A stretch of DNA of 64,000 bases from Butyricicoccus intestinisimiae (GTDB lineage: Bacteria > Bacillota > Clostridia > Oscillospirales > Butyricicoccaceae): positions 124,001 through 188,000 of the forward strand of contig NZ_JAHLQI010000005.1 in the NCBI RefSeq assembly GCF_018918345.1, given 5' to 3'. Shown one piece after another: positions 22,820-32,000 of the stretch (positions are counted from its first letter, which is position 1; each line of letters begins with the position of its first letter). The translations under genes were made by a program, and so were the position numbers. The notes beneath the pieces are model-generated. The model had not been told where the DNA came from, searched no databases, and worked only from the letters and a program-made list of their open reading frames with translations.

Positions 22820-24496
22820 ATGGAATTTGCATCGAATTTTCTGCATGAAATCATTGATGAAGACATTGCAAACGGTCTGACCGAACGAATTCACACGCGT
22901 TTTCCGCCGGAGCCGAACGGCTACCTGCACATTGGCTCGGCGAAGGCGATTTATATCAACTGGTCTGTTGCACAGAAATACAACGGCCTGTTTAATCTGC
23001 GCTTTGACGACACCAATCCGGTGCGTGAGGACGATGAGTATGTACAGGCCATTTTGCAGGATGTCGAGTGGCTGACCGGTTCGCAGCCGTCCGGCGGCAT
23101 CTTCTACGGCTCGGATTACTTTGACAAGTGCTACGAGTGCGCAGAGTACCTGATTAAGCAGGGCAAGGCATATGTCTGTGATCTGTCTCAGGAAGAGATG
23201 CGCGCGTATCGCGGCAGCCTGACCGAGCCGGGCAAAAACAGCCCGTATCGTGACCGCTCGGTCGAGGAAAACCTCAAGCTGTTTGAGGAAATGCGTGCGG
23301 GCAAATATGAGCAGGGAGCAAAGACGCTGCGCGCAAAGATTGATATGGCATCGCCGAATATGAACATGCGCGATCCGGCAATCTACCGCATTGTTTACGC
23401 AACCCATCACCGCATTGGAAACAAGTGGTGCATTTATCCGCTGTATGACTTCGCACATCCGATTCAGGACGCGATGGAGCATATCACGCATTCCATGTGC
23501 TCGATTGAGTTCAAAAATCATCGTCCGCTGTACGAGTGGGTGGTTGACAACTGTGCACCGTGCCTGCCGTCTCATCCGAAGCAGAGAGAGTTTGCGCGTC
23601 TGAATGTTACGCATACAGTGATGTCCAAGCGTTACCTGCGCGAGCTGGTTGAGACCGGCAAGGTAGACGGTTGGGATGACCCGCGCATGCCGACTCTGTG
23701 CGGTCTGCGCCGCCGCGGTTATACACCGTCTGCGATTTTGGATTTTGTCACCCGCGCCGGCGTCTCCACCACGGACAGCCTGGTAGATATTCGCCTGCTG
23801 GAGCACTGCATTCGCGAAGAGCTGAATACAACTGCTCTGCGCCGCATGGCAGTTACCGAGCCGGTGAAGCTGGTTGTTACCAACTATCCGGAGGACAAGG
23901 AAGAAACCTTTGCGGTCGCAAACAACCCGAAGGATGAGAGCGCAGGAACGCGTGAAGTGCCGTTCAGCCGCGAGCTGTGGATTGAAAAGAGCGATTTTGC
24001 TATCGTTCCGCCTCCGAAGTTCAAGCGTCTCAAGCCGGACGGAGAGGTTCGCCTGATGGGTGCGTACATCGTCAAGTGCAATGAGGTCATCACGGACGAC
24101 AACGGCGAGGTCGTGGAAATTCACTGCACCGCAGATTTGGAGACCGGCAATGGCAATCCGGTGGATGGACGCAAGGTGCGCGGCAACATCCATTGGGTAT
24201 CCGCAAAGCACGCAGTCGATGCTGATTTGAACCTGTTTGACAATCTGTTCACGCTGGAGAACACCGGTTCCGTGCCGGAAGGCACCAACTATCTGGATTA
24301 CCTGAATCCGGAATCCAAGAAGGTTCTGACCGGATGCAAGCTGGAGCAGTCGGTCAAGGACGTGCCGGCAGGCACCCGTATGCAGTTTGTCCGCATGGGT
24401 TATTATATGCAGGACACCAAGCCGTCGGAAAATGGCGGTCTGAGCTTCAATCGCATTGTTTCGCTGAAGGATAGCTTTAAGCCGGACAAAAAGTAA
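22820..24496 (+). CDS. glnS: Glutaminyl-tRNA synthetase
   Basis: Class Ib synthetase charging tRNA-Gln, 558 residues. HIGH motif PPEPNGYLHIGSAKAI near residue 33, LRFDDTNP following, KMSKS-type VMSKRYL near 270, then the two beta-barrel anticodon-binding domains. RBS AAAAGGGGAACAAC precedes ATG 22820. Its presence means this organism does not depend wholly on GatCAB for Gln-tRNA. Confidence 0.96.
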   Translation: MEFASNFLHEIIDEDIANGLTERIHTRFPPEPNGYLHIGSAKAIYINWSVAQKYNGLFNLRFDDTNPVREDDEYVQAILQDVEWLTGSQPSGGIFYGSDYFDKCYECAEYLIKQGKAYVCDLSQEEMRAYRGSLTEPGKNSPYRDRSVEENLKLFEEMRAGKYEQGAKTLRAKIDMASPNMNMRDPAIYRIVYATHHRIGNKWCIYPLYDFAHPIQDAMEHITHSMCSIEFKNHRPLYEWVVDNCAPCLPSHPKQREFARLNVTHTVMSKRYLRELVETGKVDGWDDPRMPTLCGLRRRGYTPSAILDFVTRAGVSTTDSLVDIRLLEHCIREELNTTALRRMAVTEPVKLVVTNYPEDKEETFAVANNPKDESAGTREVPFSRELWIEKSDFAIVPPPKFKRLKPDGEVRLMGAYIVKCNEVITDDNGEVVEIHCTADLETGNGNPVDGRKVRGNIHWVSAKHAVDADLNLFDNLFTLENTGSVPEGTNYLDYLNPESKKVLTGCKLEQSVKDVPAGTRMQFVRMGYYMQDTKPSENGGLSFNRIVSLKDSFKPDKK

Positions 24497-24506
24497 ATAG
24501 ATAAAA

Positions 24507-24540
24507 AAAACAGAGACGAAAGCAATCGTCTCTGTTTTTT
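24507..24540 (+). terminator. Intrinsic terminator after glnS
   Basis: A 13-bp perfect stem (24507-24519 / 24526-24538), 6-nt loop, ending in TTTTTT. Confidence 0.9.
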
Positions 24541-24551
24541 CATATCTCGCG

Positions 24552-24597
24552 TAAAAATCAATCTCCCGCCACAAATTTTTTGTGCAGCGGGAGATTG
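24552..24597 (-). terminator. Intrinsic terminator after uppP
   Basis: An 11-bp stem (24559-24569 / 24587-24597) extended by an inner CACAAA/TTTGTG pairing, followed on the minus strand by ATTTTTAC. Confidence 0.85.
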
Positions 24598-24603
24598 TGT
24601 GAT

Positions 24604-25422
24604 TTACTTTGCAATCAGACCGAAATACAGCAGCACCAGAATGCCGAGTACGATGCGGTAATAACCGAACACCTTGAAGTCGTGCTTGCGGATGTAGCTC
24701 ATCAGGAAACGGATGACAAAAACCGACACGATGAAGGCGGTCACGGTACCGATCAGCATGACGGCAACCTGTTCGCCGGTGTAGTTGAGACCGTATTTGA
24801 TCATCTTGAGTCCGCTTGCGCCCAGCATGACCGGAATCGCAAGAAAGAAGGAAAATTCTGCGGCGACTGAGCGCTCACAGCCGAGAAAGACAGCGCCAAG
24901 AATAGTCGAACCGGAACGGGAAGTGCCCGGAATCAGAGAGAGCATCTGGAACATGCCGACACAGAACGCTTTCTTGAACGACAGCTTTTCCAGAGAAGTG
25001 GTCGTCGGAGTCGGGTGAGAATTTTCCAGCACGATGAACAGAATACCGTAGACAATCAGCGCGATGGCGATGACAATCGGGCCGTACAGCAGGTCGTGAA
25101 TGAGATCATCGAATAGGATGCCGACAACACCGGCGGGAATGCAGGCAATGATGACCTTTTCCCACAGCGCCCAGGTCTGACGCTTCTGCTTTTCGTTTTT
25201 GTGCTTGGAAAATGGGTTTAATTTGTCGAAATACAGAACAAGTACCGCCAAAATCGAACCGAACTGGATGACAACAAAGAACATATCCGTGAAGTCCTTA
25301 GGGAAATCCAGCTTGAGAAATTCATCTACCAGCAGCATATGACCGGTGGAAGAAACCGGCAGCCATTCGGTGATGCCCTGCACAATACCTAGAATGAATG
25401 ATTTAATGAGTTCAAATATCAT
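24604..25422 (-). CDS. uppP: Undecaprenyl-diphosphatase (BacA/UppP)
   Basis: Integral membrane phosphatase that recycles undecaprenyl diphosphate to the monophosphate carrier used in peptidoglycan and wall polymer synthesis; overexpression of homologues gives bacitracin tolerance. The 272-residue protein has the two signature motifs [13 protein letters not shown] (about 16-28) and PGTSRSGST (about 164-172) and about eight membrane helices. RBS AAAGGAGA precedes ATG 25420-25422. Functionally linked to uppS at 33.4 kb. Confidence 0.95.
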   Translation of the reverse strand: MIFELIKSFILGIVQGITEWLPVSSTGHMLLVDEFLKLDFPKDFTDMFFVVIQFGSILAVLVLYFDKLNPFSKHKNEKQKRQTWALWEKVIIACIPAGVVGILFDDLIHDLLYGPIVIAIALIVYGILFIVLENSHPTPTTTSLEKLSFKKAFCVGMFQMLSLIPGTSRSGSTILGAVFLGCERSVAAEFSFFLAIPVMLGASGLKMIKYGLNYTGEQVAVMLIGTVTAFIVSVFVIRFLMSYIRKHDFKVFGYYRIVLGILVLLYFGLIAK

Positions 25423-25489
25423 AGTGTCTCCTTTTTTCGTTCAATAAGATGTATTAGCAGTATAACGCATTCCTGATAAATTGTAAAGG

Positions 25490-25518
25490 TTGCGAAGTGC
25501 ACAGAAATGTGGCATACT
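25490..25518 (+). promoter_or_regulatory. Putative promoter of recQ
   Basis: TTGCGA (25490-25495), a 17-nt spacer and CATACT (25513-25518) lie 36 nt upstream of recQ. Confidence 0.5.
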
Positions 25519-25554
25519 AAACGTACATTTCACGGAAAGAGAGGACGCATAGGC

Positions 25555-27345
25555 ATGGATTTGAAGCATCGCCTGCTGTGGGAGACATTTGGATACACAG
25601 AATTTCGTCCCGGACAGCTCAAACTCATTGACGCGATGCTGGCAGGGCGTGATGTGCTCGGCGTGATGCCGACCGGTGCGGGAAAGTCCATTTGCTATCA
25701 AATGGCTGGCATGCTGCTGCGCGGCGTCACGCTGGTCATTTCTCCGTTGATTTCTCTGATGCAGGATCAGGTGACAGCGCTGCAGCGGGCGGGCATCTCC
25801 GCCTGTTTTATCAACAGCTCGCAATCTGCGGAAGAACGGCGCGATGCGATTGCGGCGGCATCTGCTGGCCGCTGTAAGCTTATTTATATTGCGCCGGAAC
25901 GGCTGGAGATGCTGCGGTTCCACGATGTATTGCACAAATTAAAAATTTCTATGGTCGCGGTAGATGAGGCGCACTGTATTTCCCAGTGGGGACATGATTT
26001 TCGCCCCAGCTATCGACGCATTCCGCAATTTTTGGAAAGCCTGCCGGAACGGCCGGTGATTTCTGCGTTTACGGCGACAGCAACGGCGCAGGTGCGGGAG
26101 GATATCATTCAGTCGCTGCATCTGCACCAGCCGGAGCGGCTGATTACGAGCTTTGACCGACCCAATTTGTATTATGAGGTGCGCAGGCCGTATGACCGAG
26201 AGAGACAGCTGCTGCGATTCGTGCAGGAACATCCCGGCCAATGCGGCATTATTTACTGTCTGACACGCAAAAAAACCGAGGAATTGGCACAATATCTCTG
26301 CGATAATCAGATTTCCGCGGCGGCATATCATGCGGGACTGGATGCTATGACGCGCCGCGCTGTCCAGCGCAAGTTTTTGAGCGGAGAAATCCCCGTGATT
26401 ACCGCGACCAATGCGTTTGGCATGGGCATTAACAAGGCGGATGTACGATTTGTTGTGCATTTTGGCATGCCGCGCAATCTCGAAAGCTATTATCAAGAGG
26501 CGGGCAGAGCCGGACGCGACGGAGAGCCTGCACACTGCCTCATGCTGTTTGACGAAGCGGATATTGGGCTGCACGAGTATTTGATTCGGCAGGATCCGGA
26601 AAATCCGGCACTGACCGATGAGAAGGTGGTGTGGCTCAAAAAGCAAAATTTGCGGCGGCTGGAGCAGATGAAGCGATATGTGTTCACAGAGCAATGCCTG
26701 CGGCAGCATATTTTGGCGTATTTCGGACAGGATGCGCCGGATTTTTGCGGACAGTGCAGCAATTGCGAGAGCACCAGCGTGGAAAAAGACATCACGACGG
26801 ATGCGCAGAAAATTTTATCCTGTGTGTACCGCGTCAAAGAGCAATGTGACGCCGAGCAGCTGTGCGATATTTTGCGCGGAGAACCGGACACAGGATATGC
26901 GTCCGTGTCGACATTCGGTATCATGCGCGACACCGAGCGGGCAGAAATTCTGACGGAAATGCATCGGCTTGTCGGTATCGGCTGCTTGGTGCGGCAGGAA
27001 AATCCGTCCAGACTCAGCTTGACAGCGGCGGCAAAGCCGGTATTGTTTGAGAACAAACGCGTGACCCTTCGCGTGCGGGCGGATATTTCGGCACAGGAAC
27101 AGCGCTTGGCGCGCGAGAGCCGTGCCTCTGACAATCCGCAGTTGTCGCGCGAACTGCGTGAATTTCGCAAAAATATAGCAAAATTGCGGGGGAAACCGGC
27201 ATTTTCTATTTTCTCTGATAAAATCTTGGAGAAGCTGGTGCAAAAGCGGCCGCAGACCGCCGAACAGCTGGAACACATCGCGGGCACTGCAGATTTGCGC
27301 GGACGAGAGAAAGAGAAGCTGCTGCAAATGTTACGAGACCATTAA
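25555..27345 (+). CDS. recQ: ATP-dependent DNA helicase RecQ
   Basis: A 3'-5' superfamily 2 helicase in recombination and repair, 596 residues. It has Walker A MPTGAGKS near 43, DEAHCISQW near 140, TATATAQVR (motif III), motif VI QEAGRAGRDG, the RQC zinc cysteines (CLRQHILAYFG..CGQCSNCES) and a C-terminal HRDC domain (LREFRKNIAKLRGKPAF). All expected domains are intact. The ATG at 25555 is chosen by RBS GAGAGG; the frame is open to 25507, overlapping the promoter. Confidence 0.95.
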   Translation: MDLKHRLLWETFGYTEFRPGQLKLIDAMLAGRDVLGVMPTGAGKSICYQMAGMLLRGVTLVISPLISLMQDQVTALQRAGISACFINSSQSAEERRDAIAAASAGRCKLIYIAPERLEMLRFHDVLHKLKISMVAVDEAHCISQWGHDFRPSYRRIPQFLESLPERPVISAFTATATAQVREDIIQSLHLHQPERLITSFDRPNLYYEVRRPYDRERQLLRFVQEHPGQCGIIYCLTRKKTEELAQYLCDNQISAAAYHAGLDAMTRRAVQRKFLSGEIPVITATNAFGMGINKADVRFVVHFGMPRNLESYYQEAGRAGRDGEPAHCLMLFDEADIGLHEYLIRQDPENPALTDEKVVWLKKQNLRRLEQMKRYVFTEQCLRQHILAYFGQDAPDFCGQCSNCESTSVEKDITTDAQKILSCVYRVKEQCDAEQLCDILRGEPDTGYASVSTFGIMRDTERAEILTEMHRLVGIGCLVRQENPSRLSLTAAAKPVLFENKRVTLRVRADISAQEQRLARESRASDNPQLSRELREFRKNIAKLRGKPAFSIFSDKILEKLVQKRPQTAEQLEHIAGTADLRGREKEKLLQMLRDH

Positions 27346-27421
27346 AAATGCGAAAAAAGAGATGCAAAATAAAGCGGCTTGTGATATACTATGTATAAAT
27401 CATCTGTACGAGGTGAAGGAT

Positions 27422-27550
27422 ATGAAAAAAGGATTATGGATTGCCGTTCTTTCGATGGGCGGCGTCATCGCGGCGATTGGCTCGGCATTGATTGCACTGG
27501 GTGTTGTCGGTGTCAAGCAGACAGACGATTTGGATGACGTAAAATTTTAA
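27422..27550 (+). CDS. Small membrane peptide, 42 residues
   Basis: Unrecognised. It begins MKKGLWIAVLSMGG, has a single hydrophobic helix (about residues 4-30) rich in Gly and Ala, and ends in an acidic tail TDDLDDVKF, so it looks like a one-pass membrane peptide. A good ribosome site (AGGTGAAGGA) precedes ATG 27422. A consensus TATACT at 27385-27390 with a weak -35 box (ATGCAA, 17-nt spacer) suggests its own promoter. A terminator follows at 27570. Confidence 0.65.
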   Translation: MKKGLWIAVLSMGGVIAAIGSALIALGVVGVKQTDDLDDVKF

Positions 27551-27569
27551 TGGAATATCAACAAGTGGC

Positions 27570-27606
27570 AATGGAGCAGGCGAAAAACGCCGGCTCCATT
27601 TTTTTA
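27570..27606 (+). terminator. Terminator after the 42-residue peptide, just ahead of the amidotransferase gene
   Basis: Stem 27570-27582 / 27588-27600 with one mismatch and a 5-nt loop, followed by seven T's. Only 19 nt remain before the next start codon, so either the downstream gene depends on readthrough or this acts as an attenuator. Confidence 0.75.
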
Positions 27607-27625
27607 TGCAAGAAAGGAGAACATA

Positions 27626-28375
27626 ATGACTCAGATGGTGATTGGCGTGACGCCGCTGTATGACGTACAGCGCGATAGTGTTTGGATGATTCCGGGGTAT
27701 TTGGACGGCATCACACAGGCGGGCGGCATTCCGGTGATTTTTCCGCTGGACTGCGGGCCAAAACAGCTGCATCAGCTGTTTGACATGGTGGACGGTGTCT
27801 TGTTTACCGGCGGACAGGATGTAGATCCGGCTCTGTACGGCGAACAGCGCAGGGAGACCTGCGGAGAGATTTGCCAAAAGCGCGATATTATGGAGCGGGA
27901 GCTGCTGCAGATGTGCCGCATCCATCAAAAACCGGCATTTGGCATCTGCCGCGGCATCCAGCTGTTTAATGCGGCATTGGGCGGCACGCTGTATCAGGAC
28001 CTGGAGCATGAGCTGACCAGCGAAATCCGGCACCACATGGCGCCGCCATATAACAGAGCGGTGCATTGCGTTCAGATTGACGGAGACAGCCTGCTCTATC
28101 GCATTGTGGGCGAGCAAAACATTGCGGTCAACAGCTATCATCATCAGGGCGTGCGCGAATTGGCACCCACGCTGACCGCGTGCGCGTGGTCGGCAGATGG
28201 TCTCATCGAGGCGGTAGAGGACAGACGGCAGCCGTTTTTCTTGGCAACGCAGTGGCATCCGGAGCTGTTTTGGCGGCGCGATGAAAACAGCCGCAAGATG
28301 TTCCGCGCCTTTGTCAATGCCTGCCGGGAGAGCAGAAACCGCTTGGGATATATCGGGTGCTGTGATATACTATAA
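27626..28375 (+). CDS. Class I glutamine amidotransferase-like hydrolase (peptidase C26, PuuD-like)
   Basis: A 249-residue protein of the gamma-glutamyl-gamma-aminobutyrate hydrolase family. It has the nucleophile elbow FGICRGIQ (C108), the triad His/Glu in TQWHPE near 212, and the family VLFTGGQDVDP motif. Characterised relatives split gamma-Glu bonds in putrescine catabolism or degrade folate polyglutamate and similar compounds; the substrate here is not evident and no puu genes are present. RBS AAAGGAGA precedes ATG 27626. Confidence 0.88.
   Translation: MTQMVIGVTPLYDVQRDSVWMIPGYLDGITQAGGIPVIFPLDCGPKQLHQLFDMVDGVLFTGGQDVDPALYGEQRRETCGEICQKRDIMERELLQMCRIHQKPAFGICRGIQLFNAALGGTLYQDLEHELTSEIRHHMAPPYNRAVHCVQIDGDSLLYRIVGEQNIAVNSYHHQGVRELAPTLTACAWSADGLIEAVEDRRQPFFLATQWHPELFWRRDENSRKMFRAFVNACRESRNRLGYIGCCDIL
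28343..28371 (+). promoter_or_regulatory. Putative promoter of the flavodoxin/ferredoxin gene, inside the end of the upstream gene
   Basis: TTGGGA (28343-28348), a 17-nt spacer and TATACT (28366-28371), 34 nt before the next start codon. Confidence 0.55.
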
Positions 28376-28405
28376 CCAGCAAATATGCTGGGAGGGATTG
28401 CTGAT

Positions 28406-29218
28406 ATGAAAATCAAGCGTGTGCGGCTGATCTATTTCAGCGCGACCAATACCACACAGACGGTTGTGCGGCGAATCGGAGCGAAGCTGTCCGAATGTCT
28501 CGATGTTCCGGTGCAGGAGAACGATTTTACTTTGCCCAAGGCGCGGGAACAGGACATTCTCTGCCAATCGGAGGAACTGGCGGTTGTCGGCGTGCCAGTC
28601 TATGCCGGCCGTGTGCCCAATAAGCTGCTGCCGTATGTGCGCGATGCCATTCACGGCAGTGACACACTGGCGGTTCCAGTTGTCTTATATGGCAATCGGG
28701 ATTATGACGATGCCTTGATTGAGCTGCGCGATGTGTTAGAATCCAATGGATTCCACACAATAGCAGGAGCGGCGTTTGTCGGAGAGCATTCGTTTTCGAG
28801 AATTTTGGCGGCGGGCAGACCGGACGCGGCGGATTTGCAGCTGGCGGATTCGTTCGCCGAACGCATTGACGACAAGCTGCAAGCCCTGCGGGAGCTTCCT
28901 ACAGAGCCGGTTGCCGTCAAAGGAAACACGCCGTATAAGCCGTATTTCGCACCGAAAAACGCAAAGGAATACCTCAAGGTCAAACCGGTGGTGTCGGACG
29001 CCTGTACGGGCTGCGGGCTGTGCGCCAAGCTGTGCCCGCTCGGCTCGATTGATGCGAACGATGTCAAACGCTATGTCGGTCCGTGCATCAAATGCGGTGC
29101 CTGTATCAAAAAATGTCCGAAGCAGGCGCGATTTTTTGACAACGAGATTTATCTGTATCACAAACGCGAGCTGGAACAGAAGTTTCAGCGCCGCGCGCAG
29201 GCAGATCTGTTTCTATAA
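28406..29218 (+). CDS. EFR1-type flavodoxin-like/2[4Fe-4S] ferredoxin fusion
   Basis: A 270-residue redox protein. The N-terminal part (about 1-160) is flavodoxin-like: RLIYFSATNTT is the phosphate-binding loop and VPVYAGRVPN is typical of the EFR1 family. The C-terminal part (about 200-255) has two Cys clusters CTGCGLCAKLCP and CIKCGACIKKCP. It probably shuttles electrons between flavin and iron-sulfur partners in anaerobic metabolism; the partner is unknown. ATG 28406 with GGGAGGG upstream is chosen over an in-frame start 7 codons earlier. Confidence 0.88.
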   Translation: MKIKRVRLIYFSATNTTQTVVRRIGAKLSECLDVPVQENDFTLPKAREQDILCQSEELAVVGVPVYAGRVPNKLLPYVRDAIHGSDTLAVPVVLYGNRDYDDALIELRDVLESNGFHTIAGAAFVGEHSFSRILAAGRPDAADLQLADSFAERIDDKLQALRELPTEPVAVKGNTPYKPYFAPKNAKEYLKVKPVVSDACTGCGLCAKLCPLGSIDANDVKRYVGPCIKCGACIKKCPKQARFFDNEIYLYHKRELEQKFQRRAQADLFL

Positions 29219-29227
29219 CACAGCGAC

Positions 29228-29261
29228 AAACTTCCGCGGAGAGATTCTGCGGAAGTTTTTT
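29228..29261 (+). terminator. Intrinsic terminator after the EFR1-type gene
   Basis: A 10-bp stem (29228-29237 / 29249-29258) followed by six T's. Confidence 0.85.
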
Positions 29262-29325
29262 GCGTTTTGGCGGGATTTTACATACATTTTACGTTGGAAT
29301 ATGGCGGAATCTGTTGCGGGTCTGC

Positions 29326-29331
29326 TATAAT
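29326..29331 (+). promoter_or_regulatory. -10 box for the PhoPR-like operon
   Basis: A consensus TATAAT lies 38 nt upstream of the response regulator start, but no -35 box is visible at 16-18 nt. This would fit an activator-dependent or autoregulated promoter. Confidence 0.4.
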
Positions 29332-29369
29332 ATGGCTAGATAGCGACCATGAAAATAGGAGGGACTGGT

Positions 29370-30080
29370 ATGGAAAAACTGTCCATTTATGTAGTTGAAG
29401 ATGACGAAAGCATCCGTACGATGGTGGTCTATGCGCTCAACGGAAGTGGGTACGAGGCGCAGGGATTTCCGGGCGGACGCTCGTTTTATGCAGCAGTCAA
29501 TGAGAAAAAACCGGATTTGGTGCTGCTGGATATTATGCTGCCGGGAGAGGACGGTCTGTCTATCCTCAAGCATCTGCGCGCGGCGCCGGAGACCAGTCAG
29601 ATGCCGGTTATCATGCTGACCGCCAAAACCGCGGAGATGGATAAGGTGCGCGGTCTGGATCTCGGCGCAGATGATTATATCTCCAAGCCGTTTGGCATTT
29701 TGGAGCTGCTGTCGCGCATTCGCGCCGTGGCACGGCGAACCGTGGAGAGCAGCAAAAGCGCGGCGGTCAACGGCGCACACAGCTATGACTACGGCAATGT
29801 TCACGTGGATGAGGACGGACATGTTGTCACGGTGGACGGCGAAGAAGTGCTGCTGACGCGAAAAGAATTTCGCCTGCTGTGCGATTTGCTGCGCAATCAG
29901 GGACGTGTGCTGACGCGCGATCAGATTATGGAACAGGTCTGGGGCTTTGATTACGGCGGTGCGACGCGAACCGTAGATATTCATATCAACACATTGCGCA
30001 AGAAAATTCACGATGACGGCACGATGATTCAGACCGTGCGCGGCATCGGCTATAAGATTGATAAAGAGGCGAAGGAATGA
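29370..30080 (+). CDS. OmpR/PhoB-family response regulator
   Basis: A 236-residue regulator with a receiver domain (acid pocket E10/D11/D12, phospho-site D54 in LLDIMLPGEDG, KP in DDYISKPFG) and a C-terminal winged helix (about 137-232, RKEFRLLCDLL..TVRGIGYKI). It closely resembles PhoB/PhoP of phosphate two-component systems. ATG 29370 follows AGGAGGG. The four-base overlap (ATGA) with the kinase gene shows a cognate pair. No pst or phoU genes lie in the window, so the phosphate role is inference. Confidence 0.9.
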   Translation: MEKLSIYVVEDDESIRTMVVYALNGSGYEAQGFPGGRSFYAAVNEKKPDLVLLDIMLPGEDGLSILKHLRAAPETSQMPVIMLTAKTAEMDKVRGLDLGADDYISKPFGILELLSRIRAVARRTVESSKSAAVNGAHSYDYGNVHVDEDGHVVTVDGEEVLLTRKEFRLLCDLLRNQGRVLTRDQIMEQVWGFDYGGATRTVDIHINTLRKKIHDDGTMIQTVRGIGYKIDKEAKE

Positions 30081-31777
30081 AAAAGCGGATTTATTGGGTG
30101 CTGCTGTTGCTCAGTGCAGTCGGCGTGCTGTGTGCCAGTGCGCTGACGCTGGCAGTGACCTCGCAGCGCTCGATGCGGCAGGCGGAGCAGTACATCAATG
30201 ATTTGGCACAGTCGATCAGCCAGAGCTATGATTATGTCGATGAGGCGTCCTATGAAAAAATTTTGCAGGGACTGCCGGACATCGTGCGCGTGACGTTTAT
30301 CACCTCAGACGGCACCGTGCTGTATGATTCTAATGCAGAGGCGTCCAAGATGGAAAACCACTTGGATCGTCCGGAGATTCAGCAGGCAATACACGACGGA
30401 TTCGGTGAGGACATTCGAAATTCCTCGACAACAGATTCTTCGAGCTATTACTATGCGCTGCGGCTGTCCGATGGCAATGTGCTGCGTTTGGCACAGCAGT
30501 ATTCCAGCATTCGCAGCATGATGCTGACATCCGTTCCGGGCATTGTTGTCGTCATGGTTATTCTGTTTGGCATGGCGCTGTTGCTGTCCCACTGGCTGAC
30601 AAAATGGATGATGAAGCCAGTTGAGCGCGCGGTACGTGCGCTGGATCAGGCGGGCGTCAATGCCGATTCCTATGCGGAGCTCAAACCGTTTTTCTCGCAT
30701 ATTCAGGCACAGGATCAGGAAATTCACACGCAGAAAGAGATTTTGGAGCAGGAGCGGGAAATTCTCGGCATCATCACCAACAATATGCGGGAAGGTTTGC
30801 TGCTGGTATCGAAGGATAAAAACGTTGTCTCCGTCAACCCGAGTGCCATTCATATGCTGGCGGGGCGGGTGGCAGATCCGAGTGAATTTATCGGAAAGAA
30901 TTATCTGATTGTCAACCGCACGCAGGAACTGCACGATTGTGTGACGACAGCGCTGTCCGGTGCAAGTCTCAACGATGATTTTACGATGCACGGGCGTGTG
31001 TATCATATCTATGCCAGCCCGATGCTGCGTTTGGGTGAAGTAGACGGCGCTGTGGTGATCGTATTGGATGAGACCCAGCAGCGCATGGCAGAGCGCAGCA
31101 GACAGGAGTTTTCTGCCAATGTTTCGCACGAACTGAAAACACCGCTGACGTCGATTTCCGGTTATGCGGAGATGATGGAGAACGGCATGGTTGCGAGCAT
31201 GGATGACATTCGCAAGTTCTCCGGCAGCATTCATAAAGAATCCCTGCGCTTGATTGCGCTGATCGACGATATTATCCGCCTGTCGCGCATTGAGGAAGAA
31301 GTCAAAGAACCGCAGAGCTTGGAGCCGGTTGAGTTGGATGACCTGTGCGAAGCGGTGATGGAGTCGCTGGAGCCGGTGGCAAAAAAAGCAGAGGTCTCCC
31401 TGCATTTGGAAACCTGTCCGGCAGTGCTGCTCGGCGAGGACGGCATGCTCAGTGAACTGGTGTATAATTTGTGCGAAAATGCCATCAAATATAATCATCC
31501 GAACGGAAATGTCTGGCTGTCGCTGTCACAGGACGAGAAGGAAATCACCATAAAGGTCAAGGATGACGGTATTGGCATACCGGAGGAATCGCGCCTGCGC
31601 GTGTTCGAACGATTTTACCGTGTGGACAAGAGCCATTCCAAGCAGATTGGCGGAACGGGCTTGGGACTGTCCATCGTCAAGCATGTTGTAGAATATCATC
31701 ACGGCAGAGTGGAACTGGACAGCGGCCTCGGCGTCGGTACGGAAATCCGTGTATTTCTTCCGAAGGTGATAGAATAA
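30077..31777 (+). CDS. PhoR-like sensor histidine kinase
   Basis: A 566-residue membrane kinase. The first membrane helix is about 5-25, an extracellular sensor about 30-150, the second helix about 155-175, then a HAMP-like stretch, a PAS domain (about 230-330, ILGIITNNMREGLLLVS), HisKA with H351 in VSHELKTPLTS, and HATPase boxes NLCENAIKYN, DDGIGIP and GGTGLGLSIVK. The domain order equals PhoR of Gram-positives. A terminator follows the gene. Confidence 0.9.
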   Translation: MKKRIYWVLLLLSAVGVLCASALTLAVTSQRSMRQAEQYINDLAQSISQSYDYVDEASYEKILQGLPDIVRVTFITSDGTVLYDSNAEASKMENHLDRPEIQQAIHDGFGEDIRNSSTTDSSSYYYALRLSDGNVLRLAQQYSSIRSMMLTSVPGIVVVMVILFGMALLLSHWLTKWMMKPVERAVRALDQAGVNADSYAELKPFFSHIQAQDQEIHTQKEILEQEREILGIITNNMREGLLLVSKDKNVVSVNPSAIHMLAGRVADPSEFIGKNYLIVNRTQELHDCVTTALSGASLNDDFTMHGRVYHIYASPMLRLGEVDGAVVIVLDETQQRMAERSRQEFSANVSHELKTPLTSISGYAEMMENGMVASMDDIRKFSGSIHKESLRLIALIDDIIRLSRIEEEVKEPQSLEPVELDDLCEAVMESLEPVAKKAEVSLHLETCPAVLLGEDGMLSELVYNLCENAIKYNHPNGNVWLSLSQDEKEITIKVKDDGIGIPEESRLRVFERFYRVDKSHSKQIGGTGLGLSIVKHVVEYHHGRVELDSGLGVGTEIRVFLPKVIE

Positions 31778-31793
31778 AAACCGAAATGCATCG

Positions 31794-31824
31794 AAGGGAG
31801 CTGTTTGGATAGCAGCTCCCTTTG
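31794..31824 (+). terminator. Probable terminator after the PhoPR-like operon
   Basis: A 10-bp stem (31794-31803 / 31813-31822), but the T tract after it is short (TTTGCTTTG). Confidence 0.6.
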
Positions 31825-31893
31825 CTTTGCCGCAGAGATTTTTTTACAGAGATGTGAATTATGGCGAAACGGAAGAAAATTGCTGGAAACCGT

Positions 31894-31922
31894 TTGCAAT
31901 CTGAACGGCAATCATGTATGAT
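31894..31922 (+). promoter_or_regulatory. Putative promoter of the pyrH-polC run
   Basis: TTGCAA (31894-31899), a 17-nt spacer and TATGAT (31917-31922), 79 nt upstream of pyrH. Confidence 0.6.
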
Positions 31923-32000
31923 ATAACATAAGAACATAAGGCATACTTGCCCGACGTTGTACATGGAAGCAAACAGATCGCACATGGAGGAATCAACAAA

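Noticed and set aside
22799-24574. 591-codon antisense frame over glnS
   Set aside because: Shadow of a well-supported synthetase gene; no start signal, and it runs through the glnS terminator.
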